The notes beneath the pieces were generated by a model. It saw nothing but the letters and a program-made list of their open reading frames with translations. It ran no database searches and was not told the DNA's origin. Shown here piece after piece: positions 51,274 through 63,113 of a stretch of 64,000 bases of DNA. Position 1 is the stretch's first letter; every line of letters starts with the position of its first letter. The translations under genes were made by a program, and so were the position numbers. Source of the stretch: Pseudoduganella namucuonensis (GTDB lineage: Bacteria > Pseudomonadota > Gammaproteobacteria > Burkholderiales > Burkholderiaceae_D); NCBI RefSeq assembly GCF_900116645.1, contig NZ_FPBO01000012.1:1-64000 (forward strand), written 5' to 3'.

Positions 51274-52575
51274 TCAGGCAAGAACGCTCGCCGGCAGACG
51301 TATCGTCAGCGCGCAGCCGCGGCCGGGCGCGTGCTCTGCCAGCCGCAGCTCGCCGTTCATCATGCGCAGGCGCTCGGCGATCAGCGACAGGCCGCCGCCG
51401 CCGACCAGGCGCCGCCCGGGCGCGATGCCGACGCCGTCGTCCTCGACCGACATCGCCAGGCCGTCCGCGTCCCGGTACAAGCCCACCACCACCACGCTGG
51501 CGCCGGCGTGGCGCCGCACATTGGTCAGCGCCTCCTGCAGCATGCGGAACAGCGCCAGGCCGGGTTCCTGGCCGATCTCGGCGAACAGGCTCTCGTCGGG
51601 CACCGCCAGCCGGCTGCGCACCCCGGCCTGGGTGGAGAACTGGCCGAGCAGCCACTCGAACGCCGCGTCCAGCCCCAGTTCCAGCACCGGCGGGCGCAGG
51701 CTGTTGATGATGGCGCGCGCGCTGCGCATGGTGCTGTCGACCACCGCCAGCACCTCGCCGGCGCGCCGGTGCAGCTGCGCGTGGCGCCCCGAGGTGCGCG
51801 CCCGCAGCATGACCACGTCGAGGCGCAGCGCCAGCAGGTTCTGCGCCACGTCGTCGTGGATCTGCTGCGCCACCCGCTGCCGCTCCTGCTCGTGGCTGCC
51901 GGCCAGGTGCGCCGCCAGCCGTTGCAGCCGGTCCTGCGCGTCCCGCAGGGCGTGGGCCGCCTCGGCCTCGGTGCCCTCGCCGCCGGCCAGCGCCATGCCG
52001 GCCACGTGCAACGCGCCGCCCAGCACCGCCAGCGCGCCGGCCCCGGGCCGGGCCGCCGCCGCGCCGGTGGTCGTGACCAGCATGCGGCAGGCGCCGTTGC
52101 CGGCGTCCAGGTTGGCGTCGATGCGCACCGCGCCCGCGCCGGGAATGCCGTCGAACAGCGCGGTGTCCAGGGAGGCGGCGCCGCCCTCGCGCGTCAGCGC
52201 GGTCAGGAAGCGGCGCCAGGCCGCCTGCCGCTCGGGCGCCAGGTAGCGCTCGAAGCCCTTGCCTTGCAGCGCCTCCGGCGTGGTGCCCAGCAGCGCGCCG
52301 GCGGCCAGGTTGGCGCGCGCGATGCGCCCGCGCAGGTCCAGCGTCAGATAGCTGGCCGGCGCCTGGCGGTACAGCGTCTCGTAGCCCGCCAGTTCCCGCC
52401 GCGCCTCGTCGTGGCGGTGCTGCTGCTCGGCCAGCGCGGCGCTCTGCATATCCAGTTCGATCTGGGTGACCTGCAGCTCGTGCCGCTGGCGCAGCGCGGC
52501 GCTGGCCGGCGCCGGCCCCGCCACCCGCTCGGCGCGCTCGCGCAGGCGGGCCATCTCGTCCTGCCGCGGGCTCAC
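51274..52575 (-). CDS. NarX/DegS-type sensor histidine kinase with PAS domain
   Basis: A 433-residue soluble kinase. A coiled N-terminus leads into a PAS domain (about 60-180, LAGYETLYRQAPASYLTLDLRG), then HisKA_3 with the phosphorylation site in QQIHDDVAQNLLALRLD, and HATPase_c with LTNVRRHAGAS and DDGVGI. The start GTG 52575 overlaps the upstream stop (GTGA). HisKA_3 kinases pair with LuxR-type regulators, none of which is adjacent. Encoded directly behind the CheB-CheR-PAS gene, with which it probably works as one signalling unit. Confidence 0.88.
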   Translation of the reverse strand: MSPRQDEMARLRERAERVAGPAPASAALRQRHELQVTQIELDMQSAALAEQQHRHDEARRELAGYETLYRQAPASYLTLDLRGRIARANLAAGALLGTTPEALQGKGFERYLAPERQAAWRRFLTALTREGGAASLDTALFDGIPGAGAVRIDANLDAGNGACRMLVTTTGAAAARPGAGALAVLGGALHVAGMALAGGEGTEAEAAHALRDAQDRLQRLAAHLAGSHEQERQRVAQQIHDDVAQNLLALRLDVVMLRARTSGRHAQLHRRAGEVLAVVDSTMRSARAIINSLRPPVLELGLDAAFEWLLGQFSTQAGVRSRLAVPDESLFAEIGQEPGLALFRMLQEALTNVRRHAGASVVVVGLYRDADGLAMSVEDDGVGIAPGRRLVGGGGLSLIAERLRMMNGELRLAEHAPGRGCALTIRLPASVLA

Positions 52576-55193
52576 TGCCCGCCCCCGGCGTCGCGCACCC
52601 GGCCGCTGAGCAGCCGCAGTTGCGTCTCCAGGCGCTTGGCCTCGGTGATGTTGAGGAAGGTCAGCACCACGCCCTCGATCACGTTGTCGGCCGTGCGGTA
52701 GGGCATGATGCGCGCCGTGAACCAGCGCCCGTCGCGCGCGGCCACCTGCTTCTCGCTGAAGACCAGCGTGCGCAGCACCTCCTGCGCGTCGCGCTCGAGC
52801 TCCGGATAATCGAGGTCGTTGGCGATGTCGCTCAGCGGGCGTTGCACGTCGCTGGCGATCAGTTTGTAGATCTGCGTGGCCGGCGTGGTGAAGCGGCGGA
52901 TGTGCAGCGCGCTGTCGAGGAAGATGGTGGCGATGTCGGTGCTGTTGAGCAGGTTCCTCATGTCGCTGTTGACCAGCGACAGGTCGTCGACCTTCGATTG
53001 CAGCTCCGCGTTGACGGTGTATAGCTCCTCGTTGAGCGACTGCATCTCCTCCTTGGACATGGTCAGCTCGGCGTTGGCCGACTGCAGTTCCTCGTTGGTC
53101 GATTGCAGCTCCTCGTTGGCCGAACGCAGCTCCTCGCGCGAGGTCTGCATCTCGTCGCGCACGGTGCGCACCTCCAGCCTGGCCTGCTCCAACTGGCGCT
53201 CCAGTTCGGCCACCCGCGGCGTGACCGGCTCGCGCCGCCGCCGCGCCGGCGCGGGCGCGCTGGCGAAGGTCACCAGCAGCATCTCCTGCCCCTGCTCGCC
53301 GCCCAGCGGCTCCACCACCAGGTTCACCAGCCGCGCCGCGCCGTGGCCGTCCTGCAGCGCGATGCCGCCCTGCCCCACCGCGCCCTCGCCCTCGCCGGCC
53401 CGGCGCAGCAGGTCCTCCAGCGCGTAGCGCAGCGGCTCGCGCACCATGGCGTGGATGTTCCAGTTGGCCTTGCCCGCCGCCGGCTCCAGGTACGCGCCGG
53501 TGCGGCCGTGGATGTACAGGATGTCGCCGTCGCGGTTCAGCAGGACCGCCGCGGGCGTGTGGGTCTTGAGTAGCTGCTGCTCGACCTGGGATTGCAAATT
53601 GCCGCTCATGGATGCCGCTCTCGCCTCGTACGGTTGGGGGGTGGCGCTCAGCGCCACCCGGTTGGAAAAGTGTTTCAGGGGAAGCCGCTGGCCGCCCTCC
53701 AGGCGCCGGAAGATGCGGCTGCCGCCGGCCACGGGCGCGAACAGGTCGGAGCACTGGCCCGGCGTGTCCGCGTTGCCCAGCACCAGGCAGCCGTCCGGCT
53801 TGAGCGCGTAGTGGAACAGCGGGATCAGTTGCTGCTGCAGGCGGGCGCTGAAATAGATCAGCAGGTTGCGACAGCATAGCAGGTCCAGCTTGGTGAACGG
53901 CGGGTCGGAGATGACGTTCTGCTCCGCGAAAATAATCATGTTGCGCAGTTCCTTGCGGATGCGGTAGCCCTGGTCCTCCACGGTGAAGCTGCGCTGCAGC
54001 CGCGCCTCCGGCAGCGCCTGCGCCAGGCCGAGGGGGAAGCAGCCGTGGCGCGCGCGGTCGATCGCGTCCGGATCGAGGTCGGTGGCGAAGATCTGCAGCG
54101 TGTAGCGGGCGGCCGGGCGCAGCTCGGCCAGCGCCTCGTTGAACACGATGGCCAGCGTGTACGCCTCCTCGCCGGTCGAGCAGGCCGGCACCCAGGCCTT
54201 GAAGTCGGCGCCGTCCGGATGCGCCGCCAGCAGGCGTGGCAGCACCAGCGTGCGCAGCTCGTCCCACACCGCCTCGTCGCGGAAAAAGCTGGTCACGCCG
54301 ATCAGCATCTCCTTGAACAGCAGGTCGACCTCGCCCGGATTGTCGCGCAGCAGCGCCACGTACTCGACCAAGGTGCGGAACTGGTGCAGGTTCATGCGCC
54401 GCTCGATGCGCCGCATCACCGTGTTGAGCTTGTAGTCGGAGAAGTCGTTGCCGGTGTGGTCCTGCAGCAGCATCAGCAGCTCGCCCAGCGCGCTGTGGCG
54501 CGCCATGCCGGTGCCGCGCAGCAGGCGCAGGGGCCGCCGCCCCCGGTGCCAGTCGACGATGCGCTGCGCCATGCGCGCCGGCAGCTCGACGATGTCGGCC
54601 ACGCCGGCGTCGATCGCGTTCTGCGGCATGGGTTCGAACTGCGCCGTCGATGGCCGCTGCACCAGGGTCAGGCCGCCGGCGTCCTGGATCGCGCGCATGC
54701 CGCAGGTGCCGTCCATGCCGGCGCCGGACAACAGCACCCCGGCGGCCAGTTCGCCCCGCTCCAGCGCCAGCGCGGCGAAGAACGCGTCGATGGCCAGGTG
54801 CGGCGCGCCCGGCGGGCGCGGCGCCGGCGCGCACACGGTCAGCGCGCCGCGCTCGAAACCGAGTTCGCCTCCGGCCGGGATCACGTACACGCAATCGGCC
54901 TCCACCCGCATGCCGTGCATGGCTTCGCGCACCGGCATGGCCGTCACGCGCTGCAGCAGCGGGGGCAGCATGCCCGGGTGCCGCGGGTCCAGGTGCTGGA
55001 CCACCACATAGGCCATGCCGCTGCCGGCCGGGATCGCGGCCAGCAGGCCGCAGATGGGCTCCAGGCCCCCGGCCGAGGCGCCGATGCCCACCACGGGCAC
55101 GGCGGGAACGGGCGGCTCGAGGTATTCCGGGATCAGGGGGCCGGTCGCGGACGCGTCGGGGGGCGGGGTTGGGACGTTGTCGCGCTTGCTCAT
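52572..55193 (-). CDS. CheB-CheR-coiled coil-PAS fusion protein
   Basis: An 873-residue protein. Residues about 42-225 are a CheB methylesterase domain (VGIGASAGGLEP, VVQHLDPRH, LSGAGMDGTCG), about 240-510 a CheR methyltransferase (DYKLNTVMRRIERRMNLHQ, WVPACSTGEEAYTLAIV, DLLCCRNLLIYF), then a long coiled coil with ELQSTNEELQSANAEL repeats (about 650-730) and a C-terminal PAS domain. No receiver domain is present. Such fusions regulate by methylation-like or scaffold functions outside classic chemotaxis. Start at the ATG 55193. Confidence 0.92.
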   Translation of the reverse strand: MSKRDNVPTPPPDASATGPLIPEYLEPPVPAVPVVGIGASAGGLEPICGLLAAIPAGSGMAYVVVQHLDPRHPGMLPPLLQRVTAMPVREAMHGMRVEADCVYVIPAGGELGFERGALTVCAPAPRPPGAPHLAIDAFFAALALERGELAAGVLLSGAGMDGTCGMRAIQDAGGLTLVQRPSTAQFEPMPQNAIDAGVADIVELPARMAQRIVDWHRGRRPLRLLRGTGMARHSALGELLMLLQDHTGNDFSDYKLNTVMRRIERRMNLHQFRTLVEYVALLRDNPGEVDLLFKEMLIGVTSFFRDEAVWDELRTLVLPRLLAAHPDGADFKAWVPACSTGEEAYTLAIVFNEALAELRPAARYTLQIFATDLDPDAIDRARHGCFPLGLAQALPEARLQRSFTVEDQGYRIRKELRNMIIFAEQNVISDPPFTKLDLLCCRNLLIYFSARLQQQLIPLFHYALKPDGCLVLGNADTPGQCSDLFAPVAGGSRIFRRLEGGQRLPLKHFSNRVALSATPQPYEARAASMSGNLQSQVEQQLLKTHTPAAVLLNRDGDILYIHGRTGAYLEPAAGKANWNIHAMVREPLRYALEDLLRRAGEGEGAVGQGGIALQDGHGAARLVNLVVEPLGGEQGQEMLLVTFASAPAPARRRREPVTPRVAELERQLEQARLEVRTVRDEMQTSREELRSANEELQSTNEELQSANAELTMSKEEMQSLNEELYTVNAELQSKVDDLSLVNSDMRNLLNSTDIATIFLDSALHIRRFTTPATQIYKLIASDVQRPLSDIANDLDYPELERDAQEVLRTLVFSEKQVAARDGRWFTARIMPYRTADNVIEGVVLTFLNITEAKRLETQLRLLSGRVRDAGGGQ

Positions 55194-55275
55194 CAGTGGC
55201 CGCTTTGTTGTCGATAAGTTCACCGATTATACAAAGCGCCCCGCGCGAAGGCCAGCGCGTATCCCCCTCCGCAGT

Positions 55276-56784
55276 CTAGGGCGCGCGCCAGCCTCCGCCC
55301 AGCGACTGGATCAGCGCCACCGCCGTGGCCTGGCGGTCGGCCTGCGCCTGCAGCAGCGCGCGGCGCGCGTTGAGCGCGGTGACCTGGGCGTTCACCACGT
55401 CCGTGTAGCCGACCTGCCCGGCGCGGTAGCGGTTGAGCATCTGCTGCTCCACCTGGTCCGCCGCCGACGCCGCGCTGAGGCGCAGTTCCTGCTGCTGTTC
55501 CAGCGCGCGGCTGGCGGCCAGTTGGTCCTCCACCTCGGCGAAGGCGGCCAGCACGGTCTGGCGGTAGCGGGCGATGGCGGCGTCGCGCCCGGCCTCGGCG
55601 CCGGCCACGCGGGCGCGGGTGGCGCCGGCGTCGAACAGCGTCTGCGCGGCGGACAGGCCCAGCGACCACAGGCCGTTCGAGGCGCTGAACAGGCCCGCCA
55701 CCTGGCTGGCGCCGAAGCCGTAGGACGCGCTCAGGTTCAGGCTGGGGAAATAGGCGGCGCGGGCGATGCCGATCTGCTCGTTGGCGGCCGCCACGCGGCG
55801 CTCGGCGGCGGCGATGTCGGGACGGCGCTGCAGCAGCGTCGATGGCACGCCCACGGGGATCGCGGGCACCGCCGGGAACGACGGCTGCGCCGCCGGCCCG
55901 GACGGCGGCAGCGGCGCGAGCGTGAACTCGGCCGGCGCCTTCCCCAGCAGGACGGCGATCGCGTGCTCGAGCTGGGCGCGCTGGCGGGCGGCGGTCAGCA
56001 GGTCGATGCGCACGTTGTCGAGCTGTGTCTGGGCCTGCAGCACGTCCGAGTGCGCGGCGATGCCGGCCTTGAAGCGGTTCTGCGCGATCCGCAGCACGCG
56101 CTCGTAGCCGGCCACCGTGGCGTCCAGCAGCGCTTTTTGCGCGTCCTGCTGGCGCAGCGAGAAGTAGTTGGCGGCCAGTTCGCCCTGCGCCGACAGCCGC
56201 GCGGCCGCGAGGTCGGCGGCGCTGGCCTGCGCGCTGGCGCCGGCCGCCGTGTTGGCGGCCGCCAGCCGGCCCCAGATATCGGGCTCCCAGCTGCCGCCGA
56301 TGTTCACGCGGTATTGGCTGGAGGTGCGCGTGTCGCCCCCGCCCCCGCCGCGCGTGCCGCTGCCGCCCAGGTCCACGGACGGGAACAGCTGCGCGCGCTG
56401 CTCGGCCACCAGCGCGCGCGCCTGCGCGTAGGCCGCGGCGGCGGCGGCGATGTTCTGGTTCGAGACCTCCACCGAGGCCGCCAGCTCGTTCAGCACCGGG
56501 TCGCCGAACAGCGTCCACCACGGACCGCGCTCCAACGCGTCCGCCGGCGCGGCGGGCACCCAGCCCTCGGCCTCCTTGAAGGCGGCGATGTGCGGCGTGG
56601 CGGGCAACTCGTATTTCGGGCCGACCGCGCAGCCGGCCAGCGCGGCCGCCAGCGCCAGCAGGCCGGCGCGCGCGGGAATCGACGGCGCAGGGCGCGGCGC
56701 GGGCGCCGTCGCGGCGGACCGCGAGGCCGGGGCGGTGGCGGAAGGGAATGGTGCGGCGCTGCCGCGATGCGGGATCTGGTTCAT
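55276..56784 (-). CDS. oprM: RND efflux outer-membrane lipoprotein (NodT/OprM family)
   Basis: A 502-residue TolC-like factor. A proline/alanine-rich leader precedes a hydrophobic segment with lipobox LAGC (about residue 52). The core has AYAQARALVAEQRAQLFPSVDLGGSG and, in the second half, RPDIAAAERRVAAANEQIGIARAAYFPSLNLSASYG, the NodT signature. It forms the outer-membrane tunnel of the pump encoded by the preceding genes; its ATG overlaps the MdtC-like stop. The unusual long N-terminal part could mean the true start is further in. Confidence 0.92.
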   Translation of the reverse strand: MNQIPHRGSAAPFPSATAPASRSAATAPAPRPAPSIPARAGLLALAAALAGCAVGPKYELPATPHIAAFKEAEGWVPAAPADALERGPWWTLFGDPVLNELAASVEVSNQNIAAAAAAYAQARALVAEQRAQLFPSVDLGGSGTRGGGGGDTRTSSQYRVNIGGSWEPDIWGRLAAANTAAGASAQASAADLAAARLSAQGELAANYFSLRQQDAQKALLDATVAGYERVLRIAQNRFKAGIAAHSDVLQAQTQLDNVRIDLLTAARQRAQLEHAIAVLLGKAPAEFTLAPLPPSGPAAQPSFPAVPAIPVGVPSTLLQRRPDIAAAERRVAAANEQIGIARAAYFPSLNLSASYGFGASQVAGLFSASNGLWSLGLSAAQTLFDAGATRARVAGAEAGRDAAIARYRQTVLAAFAEVEDQLAASRALEQQQELRLSAASAADQVEQQMLNRYRAGQVGYTDVVNAQVTALNARRALLQAQADRQATAVALIQSLGGGWRAP

Positions 56785-59700
56785 GATTTTGCCGGCGACG
56801 CAGTTGCCTGCTCGCCGTGGCTACGGCTCAATTGGGATTCGGATTCGCCGGGCCGGCGCAGCTTGTCCATCAGGATGTAGACGACGGGCGTGGTCAACAG
56901 GGTCAGCATCTGGCTGGCGATCAGGCCGCCGATGATGGCGATGCCCAGCGGCCGGCGCAGCTCGGAGCCCTCGCCGAAGCCTATCGCCAGCGGCAAGGCG
57001 CCCAGCGCCGCGGCCAGGGTGGTCATCAGGATGGGCCGGAAGCGCAGCAGGCAGGCCTCGCGCACCGCCGCCACCGACGACAGCCCGCGCGCGCGCTCGG
57101 CCTCCAGCGCGAAATCGATGATCAGGATGGCGTTCTTCTTGACGATGCCGATCAGCAGGAACACCCCGATCAGCGCGATGATGGAGAACTCCATCTTGAA
57201 CAGCAGCAGCGCCAGCACCGCGCCCACGCCCGCCGACGGCAGGGTGGACAGCACGGTGACCGGATGCACCAGGCTCTCGTACAGGATGCCCAGCACGATG
57301 TAGATCACCACGATGGCGGCCAGGATCAGCAAGGGCTGCTGCTTGTTCGACTCGTCCGCCGCGCGCGCCGTGCCCTGGAAGCTGCCGCGCACATTGTTCG
57401 GCATGCCGATGTCGGCCTCGGCCTGCTTGACGGCGGCTTGGCCGTCGCTCAGTTTGGCGCCGTCCGCCAGGTTGAAGGAGACCGTGGTGGCCAGCTCGCC
57501 GTCCTGGTGGTTCACGGAAGTGGGCGTGGAGCTCTCCGCGAACGTGGCGATGGCGGGCAGCGGCACCATGGCCTCCGCCGCGGTGCTCAGCGCCGTGCCG
57601 GTGGAGGCGTCGCGCGCGGCCTGCACGTTGTTGGACGAGGTGGAACCGGTGCCGCGCGCCGACACGTGCACGTCCTTCAGCGCCTCCGGGCTGCGCGCGA
57701 ACTCGGGCGCCACCTCCATCACCACCTTGTACTGGTTCAGCTCATCGTAGATGGTGGCGACCTGGCGCTGGCCGAAGGCGTTGTACAGCGCGTTGTCCAC
57801 GTCGCGCACGCCGATGCCCATGCGGGTGATGGTGTCCTTGTCGATGGTGACGAAGGTTTCCACGCCGTTCTCCGCCTGGTCGGTGTCCACGTCGGTCAAT
57901 TCCGGCTGCTGCCGCATCGAGTCCGCCAGCTTGGTCGCCCAGGCCTTCAGGTCGTCGCGGTTGTCGCTCTTGAGCGTGTACTGGTAGGTGGAGTTGCTGG
58001 AGCGCCCGCCCATGCGCAAGTCCTGCACCGGATTGAGGAACAGCGACACGCCCGTCACCTTGGCCAGCTGCGGCCGCAGCCGCGCGATCACGGCCTGGCC
58101 GGAATCGCTGCGCTCGGACGCCGGCTTGAGGTTGATGAACATGAAGCCGCCGCCCGCCCGCGAGCCGCCGGTGAAGCCCACCACCGTCGCCACGGCGGGA
58201 TCGCGCTTGATGATGTTCACCAGCTGCCGCAGCTTCTGCTGCATGGCCTGGAAGGAGATGCTCTGGTCCGCGCGCAGGCCGCCGTTGATCTGGCCCGTGT
58301 CCTGCTGCGGGAAGAAGCCCTTGGGCGCGGCCGAGAACAGGTAGACGTTCAGGCCCACCACGAACACCAGGATGGCCATCACCAGCCAGACGCTGGACAG
58401 CGCCCAGTCCAGCGAATGCTCGTAGGTGCGCAGCACCCAGCCGAAGCCGCGCTCGAAGGCGCGCGCCACCCTGCCCCGCGGCTTCGCGTCCTGGCCGGGC
58501 TTGAGCAGCCAGGCGCACATCATGGGCGTGGTGGTCAGGGAGATCAGCAGCGAGATCATGACCGCCACCGACAGCGTGACGGCGAACTCGCGGAACAGCC
58601 GCCCCACCTGCCCGCCCATGAACAGCAGCGGAATGAACACCGCCACCAGCGACAGGCTGATGGACAGCACCGTGAAGCCCACCTCGCGCGCGCCCAGCAG
58701 CGCGGCCTTGAAGCGGTCCATGCCGTCCTCGATGTGGCGCGCGGTGTTCTCCAGCACCACGATGGCGTCGTCCACCACGAAGCCGGTGGCCACGGTGAGC
58801 GCCATCAGGCTCAGGTTGTTCAGGCTGAAGCCCAGCAGGTACATCACGCCGAAGGTGCCCAGCAGCGACACGATGGTGGCCACGGCCGGGATGATGGTGG
58901 CGCGCACGCTGCGCAGGAAGGCGCTCACCACCAGCACCACCAGCACGATGGAGATCAGCAGCGTGAACTCGATCTCGTGCAAGGACGAGCGGATGGAGTT
59001 GGTGCTGTCGGACGCCACCTGCAGCTTCACGTCCGGCGGCAGCTGCGCCTGCAGTTGCGGCAGCAGCGCGCGCACGCTGTCCACCGTTTCGATGACGTTG
59101 GCGCCGGGCTGGCGGGTGATCAGCACGATCACGGCGGGGTCGCCGTTGAACAGGCCGAGCGTGTTCTTGTTCTCGGAGCCGTCCACCACCCGCGCCACGT
59201 CGCTCAGGCGGATGCCGGCGCCGTCGCGCCAGGCCACCACCAGGTCGCGGTAGTCCGCCGCGCTGCGCCCGCCGGTGGCGGTCGAGGCCTGCGAATAGAT
59301 CTGCATGCGCCGGTCCTCGCTTTCCAGCGCGCCCTTGGGGCGGTTGGCGTTGGCGGCCTGGATGGCCGCGCGCACGTCCTCGGTCGACACGCCATAGCGG
59401 TTCAGGGCGTAGGGCAGCAACTCCACGCGCACGGCGGGCAGCGAACCGCCGCCGATCTCCACGTCGCCCACGCCCTTCACCTGCGCCAGCTTCTGCTGCA
59501 CGATATTGGACACGGCCTCGTAGATCTGGCCCGGCGTGCGGCTGGGCGACGTCAGCGCCAGGATGATGACCGGCGCGTCCGACGGGTTGGCCTTGCGGTA
59601 GGTGGGGTTGCTGCGCAAGGTGGCCGGCAGGTCGGCGCGCGAGGCGTTGATGGCGGCCTGCACCTCGCGCGCGGCGGAATCGATCTTGCGGTTCAGGTCG

Positions 59701-59984
59701 AACTGCAGGCTGACGCGCGTGGAGCCGTTGCTGGACGAGGAGGTCATCTCGTTGACGCCGGCGATCACGCCCAGCCTGCGCTCGAGCGGCGTGGCGACGC
59801 TGGAGGCCATCGTGTCCGGACTGGCGCCTGGCAGGTTGGCGCTCACCGAGATGGACGGATAGTCCACCTGCGGCAACGGCGACACCGGTAGCACGAAGAA
59901 CGCCCCTATGCCCGCCAGCGCGATGCCGATGGTCAGCAGCACGGTGGCGATGGGGCGCCGGACGAAGGGTTCGGACAGGTTCAT
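56781..59984 (-). CDS. mdtC: RND multidrug efflux pump subunit, MdtC-like
   Basis: A 1067-residue inner-membrane RND protein: [25 protein letters not shown] start, two sets of six helices with periplasmic loops, helix-4 [21 protein letters not shown] with the proton-relay acidic pair, and the C-terminal [21 protein letters not shown]. The second of two RND genes in a row, as in mdtBC, where MdtB and MdtC form a heterotrimer. Overlaps mdtB by four bases at the ATG. Confidence 0.93.
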   Translation of the reverse strand: MNLSEPFVRRPIATVLLTIGIALAGIGAFFVLPVSPLPQVDYPSISVSANLPGASPDTMASSVATPLERRLGVIAGVNEMTSSSSNGSTRVSLQFDLNRKIDSAAREVQAAINASRADLPATLRSNPTYRKANPSDAPVIILALTSPSRTPGQIYEAVSNIVQQKLAQVKGVGDVEIGGGSLPAVRVELLPYALNRYGVSTEDVRAAIQAANANRPKGALESEDRRMQIYSQASTATGGRSAADYRDLVVAWRDGAGIRLSDVARVVDGSENKNTLGLFNGDPAVIVLITRQPGANVIETVDSVRALLPQLQAQLPPDVKLQVASDSTNSIRSSLHEIEFTLLISIVLVVLVVSAFLRSVRATIIPAVATIVSLLGTFGVMYLLGFSLNNLSLMALTVATGFVVDDAIVVLENTARHIEDGMDRFKAALLGAREVGFTVLSISLSLVAVFIPLLFMGGQVGRLFREFAVTLSVAVMISLLISLTTTPMMCAWLLKPGQDAKPRGRVARAFERGFGWVLRTYEHSLDWALSSVWLVMAILVFVVGLNVYLFSAAPKGFFPQQDTGQINGGLRADQSISFQAMQQKLRQLVNIIKRDPAVATVVGFTGGSRAGGGFMFINLKPASERSDSGQAVIARLRPQLAKVTGVSLFLNPVQDLRMGGRSSNSTYQYTLKSDNRDDLKAWATKLADSMRQQPELTDVDTDQAENGVETFVTIDKDTITRMGIGVRDVDNALYNAFGQRQVATIYDELNQYKVVMEVAPEFARSPEALKDVHVSARGTGSTSSNNVQAARDASTGTALSTAAEAMVPLPAIATFAESSTPTSVNHQDGELATTVSFNLADGAKLSDGQAAVKQAEADIGMPNNVRGSFQGTARAADESNKQQPLLILAAIVVIYIVLGILYESLVHPVTVLSTLPSAGVGAVLALLLFKMEFSIIALIGVFLLIGIVKKNAILIIDFALEAERARGLSSVAAVREACLLRFRPILMTTLAAALGALPLAIGFGEGSELRRPLGIAIIGGLIASQMLTLLTTPVVYILMDKLRRPGESESQLSRSHGEQATASPAKS

Positions 59985-62900
59985 TTCAGCGCTCCGGGCG
60001 CCGGCGCGGCTTGCGCGTCCTTCCGCCCCCAGCGCCGCGCCAGGCTGTCGAAGCCGAGGTAGATCACCGGCGTGGTGTACAGCGTGAGCATCTGGCTGAC
60101 GATCAGGCCGCCGAAGATGGCCAGGCCCAGCGGACGGCGCAGTTCCGCGCCCTCGCCCCAGCCCAGCATCAGCGGCACTGCGGCGAACAGCGCGGCCAGC
60201 GTCGTCATGAGGATGGGGCGGAAGCGCAGCAGCGCGGCCTGGTGGATGGCCTCGCGCGGCGGTTTGCCCTCGTCCCTTTCAGCCTCGATGGCGAAGTCGA
60301 TCATCATGATGGCGTTCTTCTTCACGATGCCGATCAGCAGGATGATGCCGATGATGCCGATCACCCCCAGGTCCTGCCCGCTGATCATCAGCGCCAGCAA
60401 GGCGCCCACGCCCGCCGACGGCAGCGTGGACAGGATGGTCAGCGGGTGGATGTAGCTCTCGTACAGCACGCCCAGCACGATGTACACGCAGATCACCGCC
60501 GCCAGGATCAGCCACAGCTGGTTGGACAGCGAGGCCTGGTAGGCGCCCGCCGCGCCCAGGAAGGTCATCGACACCGACGGCGGCAGCTTGATCTCCTCGG
60601 CCGCCTGGCGGATGGCCTCGACCGAACGCCCCAGCGACACACCGGGCGCCGTGTCGAAGCCCAGCGTGGTGGCCGGGTATTGCGCGACGTGGGTGATCTG
60701 CAGCGGCGCCGGCCTCTCGGTGACTGTGGCCACGGCCGACAGCGGCGTGGGCTTGCCGGAACCGGTGCGCAGGTGCAGGTTGCCCAGCGTCTCGGGCGTG
60801 GTGAGGATGCCCGGCTGCGCCTCCAGGATCACGCGGTACTGGTTGGTCTCGGTGAAGATGGTGGAGACGATGCGCTGGCCGAAGGCGTTGTACAGCGCGT
60901 CGTCGATGGCGGCGGCGGTGATGGACAGGCGCGACGCCGTGTCGCGGTCTATGCTCACGTGCGCGGCCACGCCGGTGGCGCCGGCGTCGGACACCACGTT
61001 GCGCAGTTGTTCCTTCTTCTGCATTTGCGCCGCCAGCTTGCCGGCCCATTCCGTCACGGTGGCGTTGTCCGCCCCCTCCAGCGACACGCGGTACTGCGTG
61101 GGGCCGGATTCGGCGTCGATGGTGAGGTCCTGCGTGGGCTGCAGGTAGACCGTCACGCCCGCCACGGCGCCGACGCGCGAGCGCAGCCGCTCCATGATCT
61201 CGGCCTGTTCGCCGCGGTCGCGCTTCAGGTTGATCAGCATGCGGCCGGTGTGCAGCATGGTGTTGTTGGCCGCGTCCACGCCGACCACGGAGCTGAGGTT
61301 TTCCACGTCCGGGTCTTCCAGGATGGCCTTCGCGGCGGCCTGCTGCAGCTGCGCCATGCGGGTGTAGGACACGGCTTGCGCGGTCTCGATGCGGGCCTGC
61401 AGCTGGCCGGTGTCCTGCGTGGGGAACAGGCCTTTCGGGATGAAGATGTACAGCACCACCGTCAGCACCAGGGTGGCCAGCGCCACCAGCAGGGTCAGGC
61501 CCTGGCGCGCCATCACCCATTGCAGCGAATGGTCGTACCGCACGATCACCTTGTCGAAGAACCGCTGGATGCGCGAGCCCATGGAGCCGGGGGCGTCGTC
61601 CTTGTGGCTCTTCAGCCAGCGCGCCGACATCATCGGCACCAGCGTCAGCGACACCACGGCGGAGATCAGGATGGTGATGGACAGCGTGATGGCGAACTCG
61701 CGGAACAGCCGCCCCACCACGTCGCCCATGAACAGCAGCGGGATCAGCACGGCGATCAGCGACACCGTCAGCGAGATGATGGTGAAGCCGATCTGCGCAG
61801 CGCCCTTGATGGAGGCGGCCATCGGCGTTTCGCCCTCCTCGATGTAGCGGGCGATGTTCTCGATCATGACGATGGCGTCGTCCACCACGAAGCCGGTGGC
61901 GATGGTGAGCGCCATCAGGCTCAGGTTGTTCAGGCTGTAGCCCAGCAAATACATCACGCCGCAGGTGCCGATCAGCGAGATCGGCACGGCCAGGCTGGCG
62001 ATCACGGTGGCGCGTATGCTGTGCAGGAAGCCGAAGATGACCAGCACCACCAGCACCACCGCCAGCACCAGTTCGATCTCCACGTGCTTGACGGAGGCGC
62101 GGATGCCGGTGGTGCGGTCGCTCAGCACGTCCACCCGCATCGCGCCGGGCAGGCCCGCCTGCAGCTCGGGCAGGCGTTCCTTGATGGCGTCCACGGTGGC
62201 GATCACGTTGGCGCCGGGCTGGCGCTGCACGTTGAGGATGATGGCGGGCTTGAGGCCGGACCAGGCGCCCAGGCGCACGTTCTCCGCGCTGTCGACCACG
62301 CGGGCGACGTCGGACAGGCGCACCGGCGCCTCGTTCTTGTAGGTGACGATCAGGTTCTTGTAATCGTCGGCCGTCACCAACTGGTCGTTGGCGTTGATGG
62401 TGAAGGAGCGCGTGGGGCCGTCGAAGCTGCCCTTGGCGCTGTTGGCGTTGGCCGCGGTGATGGCGGTGCGCAGCGTGTCCAGGCCCAGGCCGTAGGACGA
62501 CAGCGCCTGCGTGTCGGCCTGGATGCGCACGGCGGGGCGCTGGCCGCCGCTCAGCGACACCAGGCCCACGCCGTTGACCTGGCTGATCTTCAGCGCCAGG
62601 CGTGTGTTGACGATGTTCTGCACCTCGGTCAGCGGCATCGTGTCCGAGGTGATGGCCAGCGTCAGCACGGGCGCGTCGGCCGGGTTCACCTTGGCGTAGA
62701 CCGGGGGCGCCGGCAGGTCCGTCGGCAGCAGCGAGCCGCCGGCGTTGATGGCGGCCTGCACCTCCTGCTCGGCCACGTCCAGCGTCTGGCCCAGGCCGAA
62801 TTGCAGCGTGATGATGGAGACCCCGGCCGCGCTGGTGGAGCTCATGCGCTGCAGGCCGGACATCTGGCCGAACTGGCGCTCCAGCGGCGCGGTGACGGTC

Positions 62901-63082
62901 TGGCCCATCACCTCGGGGCTGGCGCCGGGGTACAGGGTCTGTACCTGGATGGTGGGGAAGTCGACCTGCGGCAGCGCGGACAGCGGCAGGAACTTGAAGC
63001 CCACCAGGCCGGCGAGCACGATGGCCAGCATCAGCAGCGAAGTCGCCACCGGGCGCTGGATGAAGGGACGGGACGGGCTCAT
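59981..63082 (-). CDS. mdtB: RND multidrug efflux pump subunit, MdtB-like
   Basis: A 1033-residue RND protein: [25 protein letters not shown], then [22 protein letters not shown] in helix 4 and [22 protein letters not shown] near the end. The start at 63082 gives the canonical N-terminus; the longer open frame upstream runs into the adaptor gene. The start is 31 bases after the adaptor stop. In E. coli MdtABC exports bile salts, novobiocin and other compounds; substrates here are unknown. Confidence 0.93.
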   Translation of the reverse strand: MSPSRPFIQRPVATSLLMLAIVLAGLVGFKFLPLSALPQVDFPTIQVQTLYPGASPEVMGQTVTAPLERQFGQMSGLQRMSSTSAAGVSIITLQFGLGQTLDVAEQEVQAAINAGGSLLPTDLPAPPVYAKVNPADAPVLTLAITSDTMPLTEVQNIVNTRLALKISQVNGVGLVSLSGGQRPAVRIQADTQALSSYGLGLDTLRTAITAANANSAKGSFDGPTRSFTINANDQLVTADDYKNLIVTYKNEAPVRLSDVARVVDSAENVRLGAWSGLKPAIILNVQRQPGANVIATVDAIKERLPELQAGLPGAMRVDVLSDRTTGIRASVKHVEIELVLAVVLVVLVIFGFLHSIRATVIASLAVPISLIGTCGVMYLLGYSLNNLSLMALTIATGFVVDDAIVMIENIARYIEEGETPMAASIKGAAQIGFTIISLTVSLIAVLIPLLFMGDVVGRLFREFAITLSITILISAVVSLTLVPMMSARWLKSHKDDAPGSMGSRIQRFFDKVIVRYDHSLQWVMARQGLTLLVALATLVLTVVLYIFIPKGLFPTQDTGQLQARIETAQAVSYTRMAQLQQAAAKAILEDPDVENLSSVVGVDAANNTMLHTGRMLINLKRDRGEQAEIMERLRSRVGAVAGVTVYLQPTQDLTIDAESGPTQYRVSLEGADNATVTEWAGKLAAQMQKKEQLRNVVSDAGATGVAAHVSIDRDTASRLSITAAAIDDALYNAFGQRIVSTIFTETNQYRVILEAQPGILTTPETLGNLHLRTGSGKPTPLSAVATVTERPAPLQITHVAQYPATTLGFDTAPGVSLGRSVEAIRQAAEEIKLPPSVSMTFLGAAGAYQASLSNQLWLILAAVICVYIVLGVLYESYIHPLTILSTLPSAGVGALLALMISGQDLGVIGIIGIILLIGIVKKNAIMMIDFAIEAERDEGKPPREAIHQAALLRFRPILMTTLAALFAAVPLMLGWGEGAELRRPLGLAIFGGLIVSQMLTLYTTPVIYLGFDSLARRWGRKDAQAAPAPGALK

Positions 63083-63113
63083 GGCGCGCAACCCCGCTCG
63101 GTGTCGGCGGCCA

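Noticed and set aside
53000..53170. Repetitive DNA in the CheB-CheR gene, considered as a tandem repeat array
   Set aside because: The repeats follow the coiled-coil heptads (ELQSTNEELQSANAEL) and are explained by the protein.
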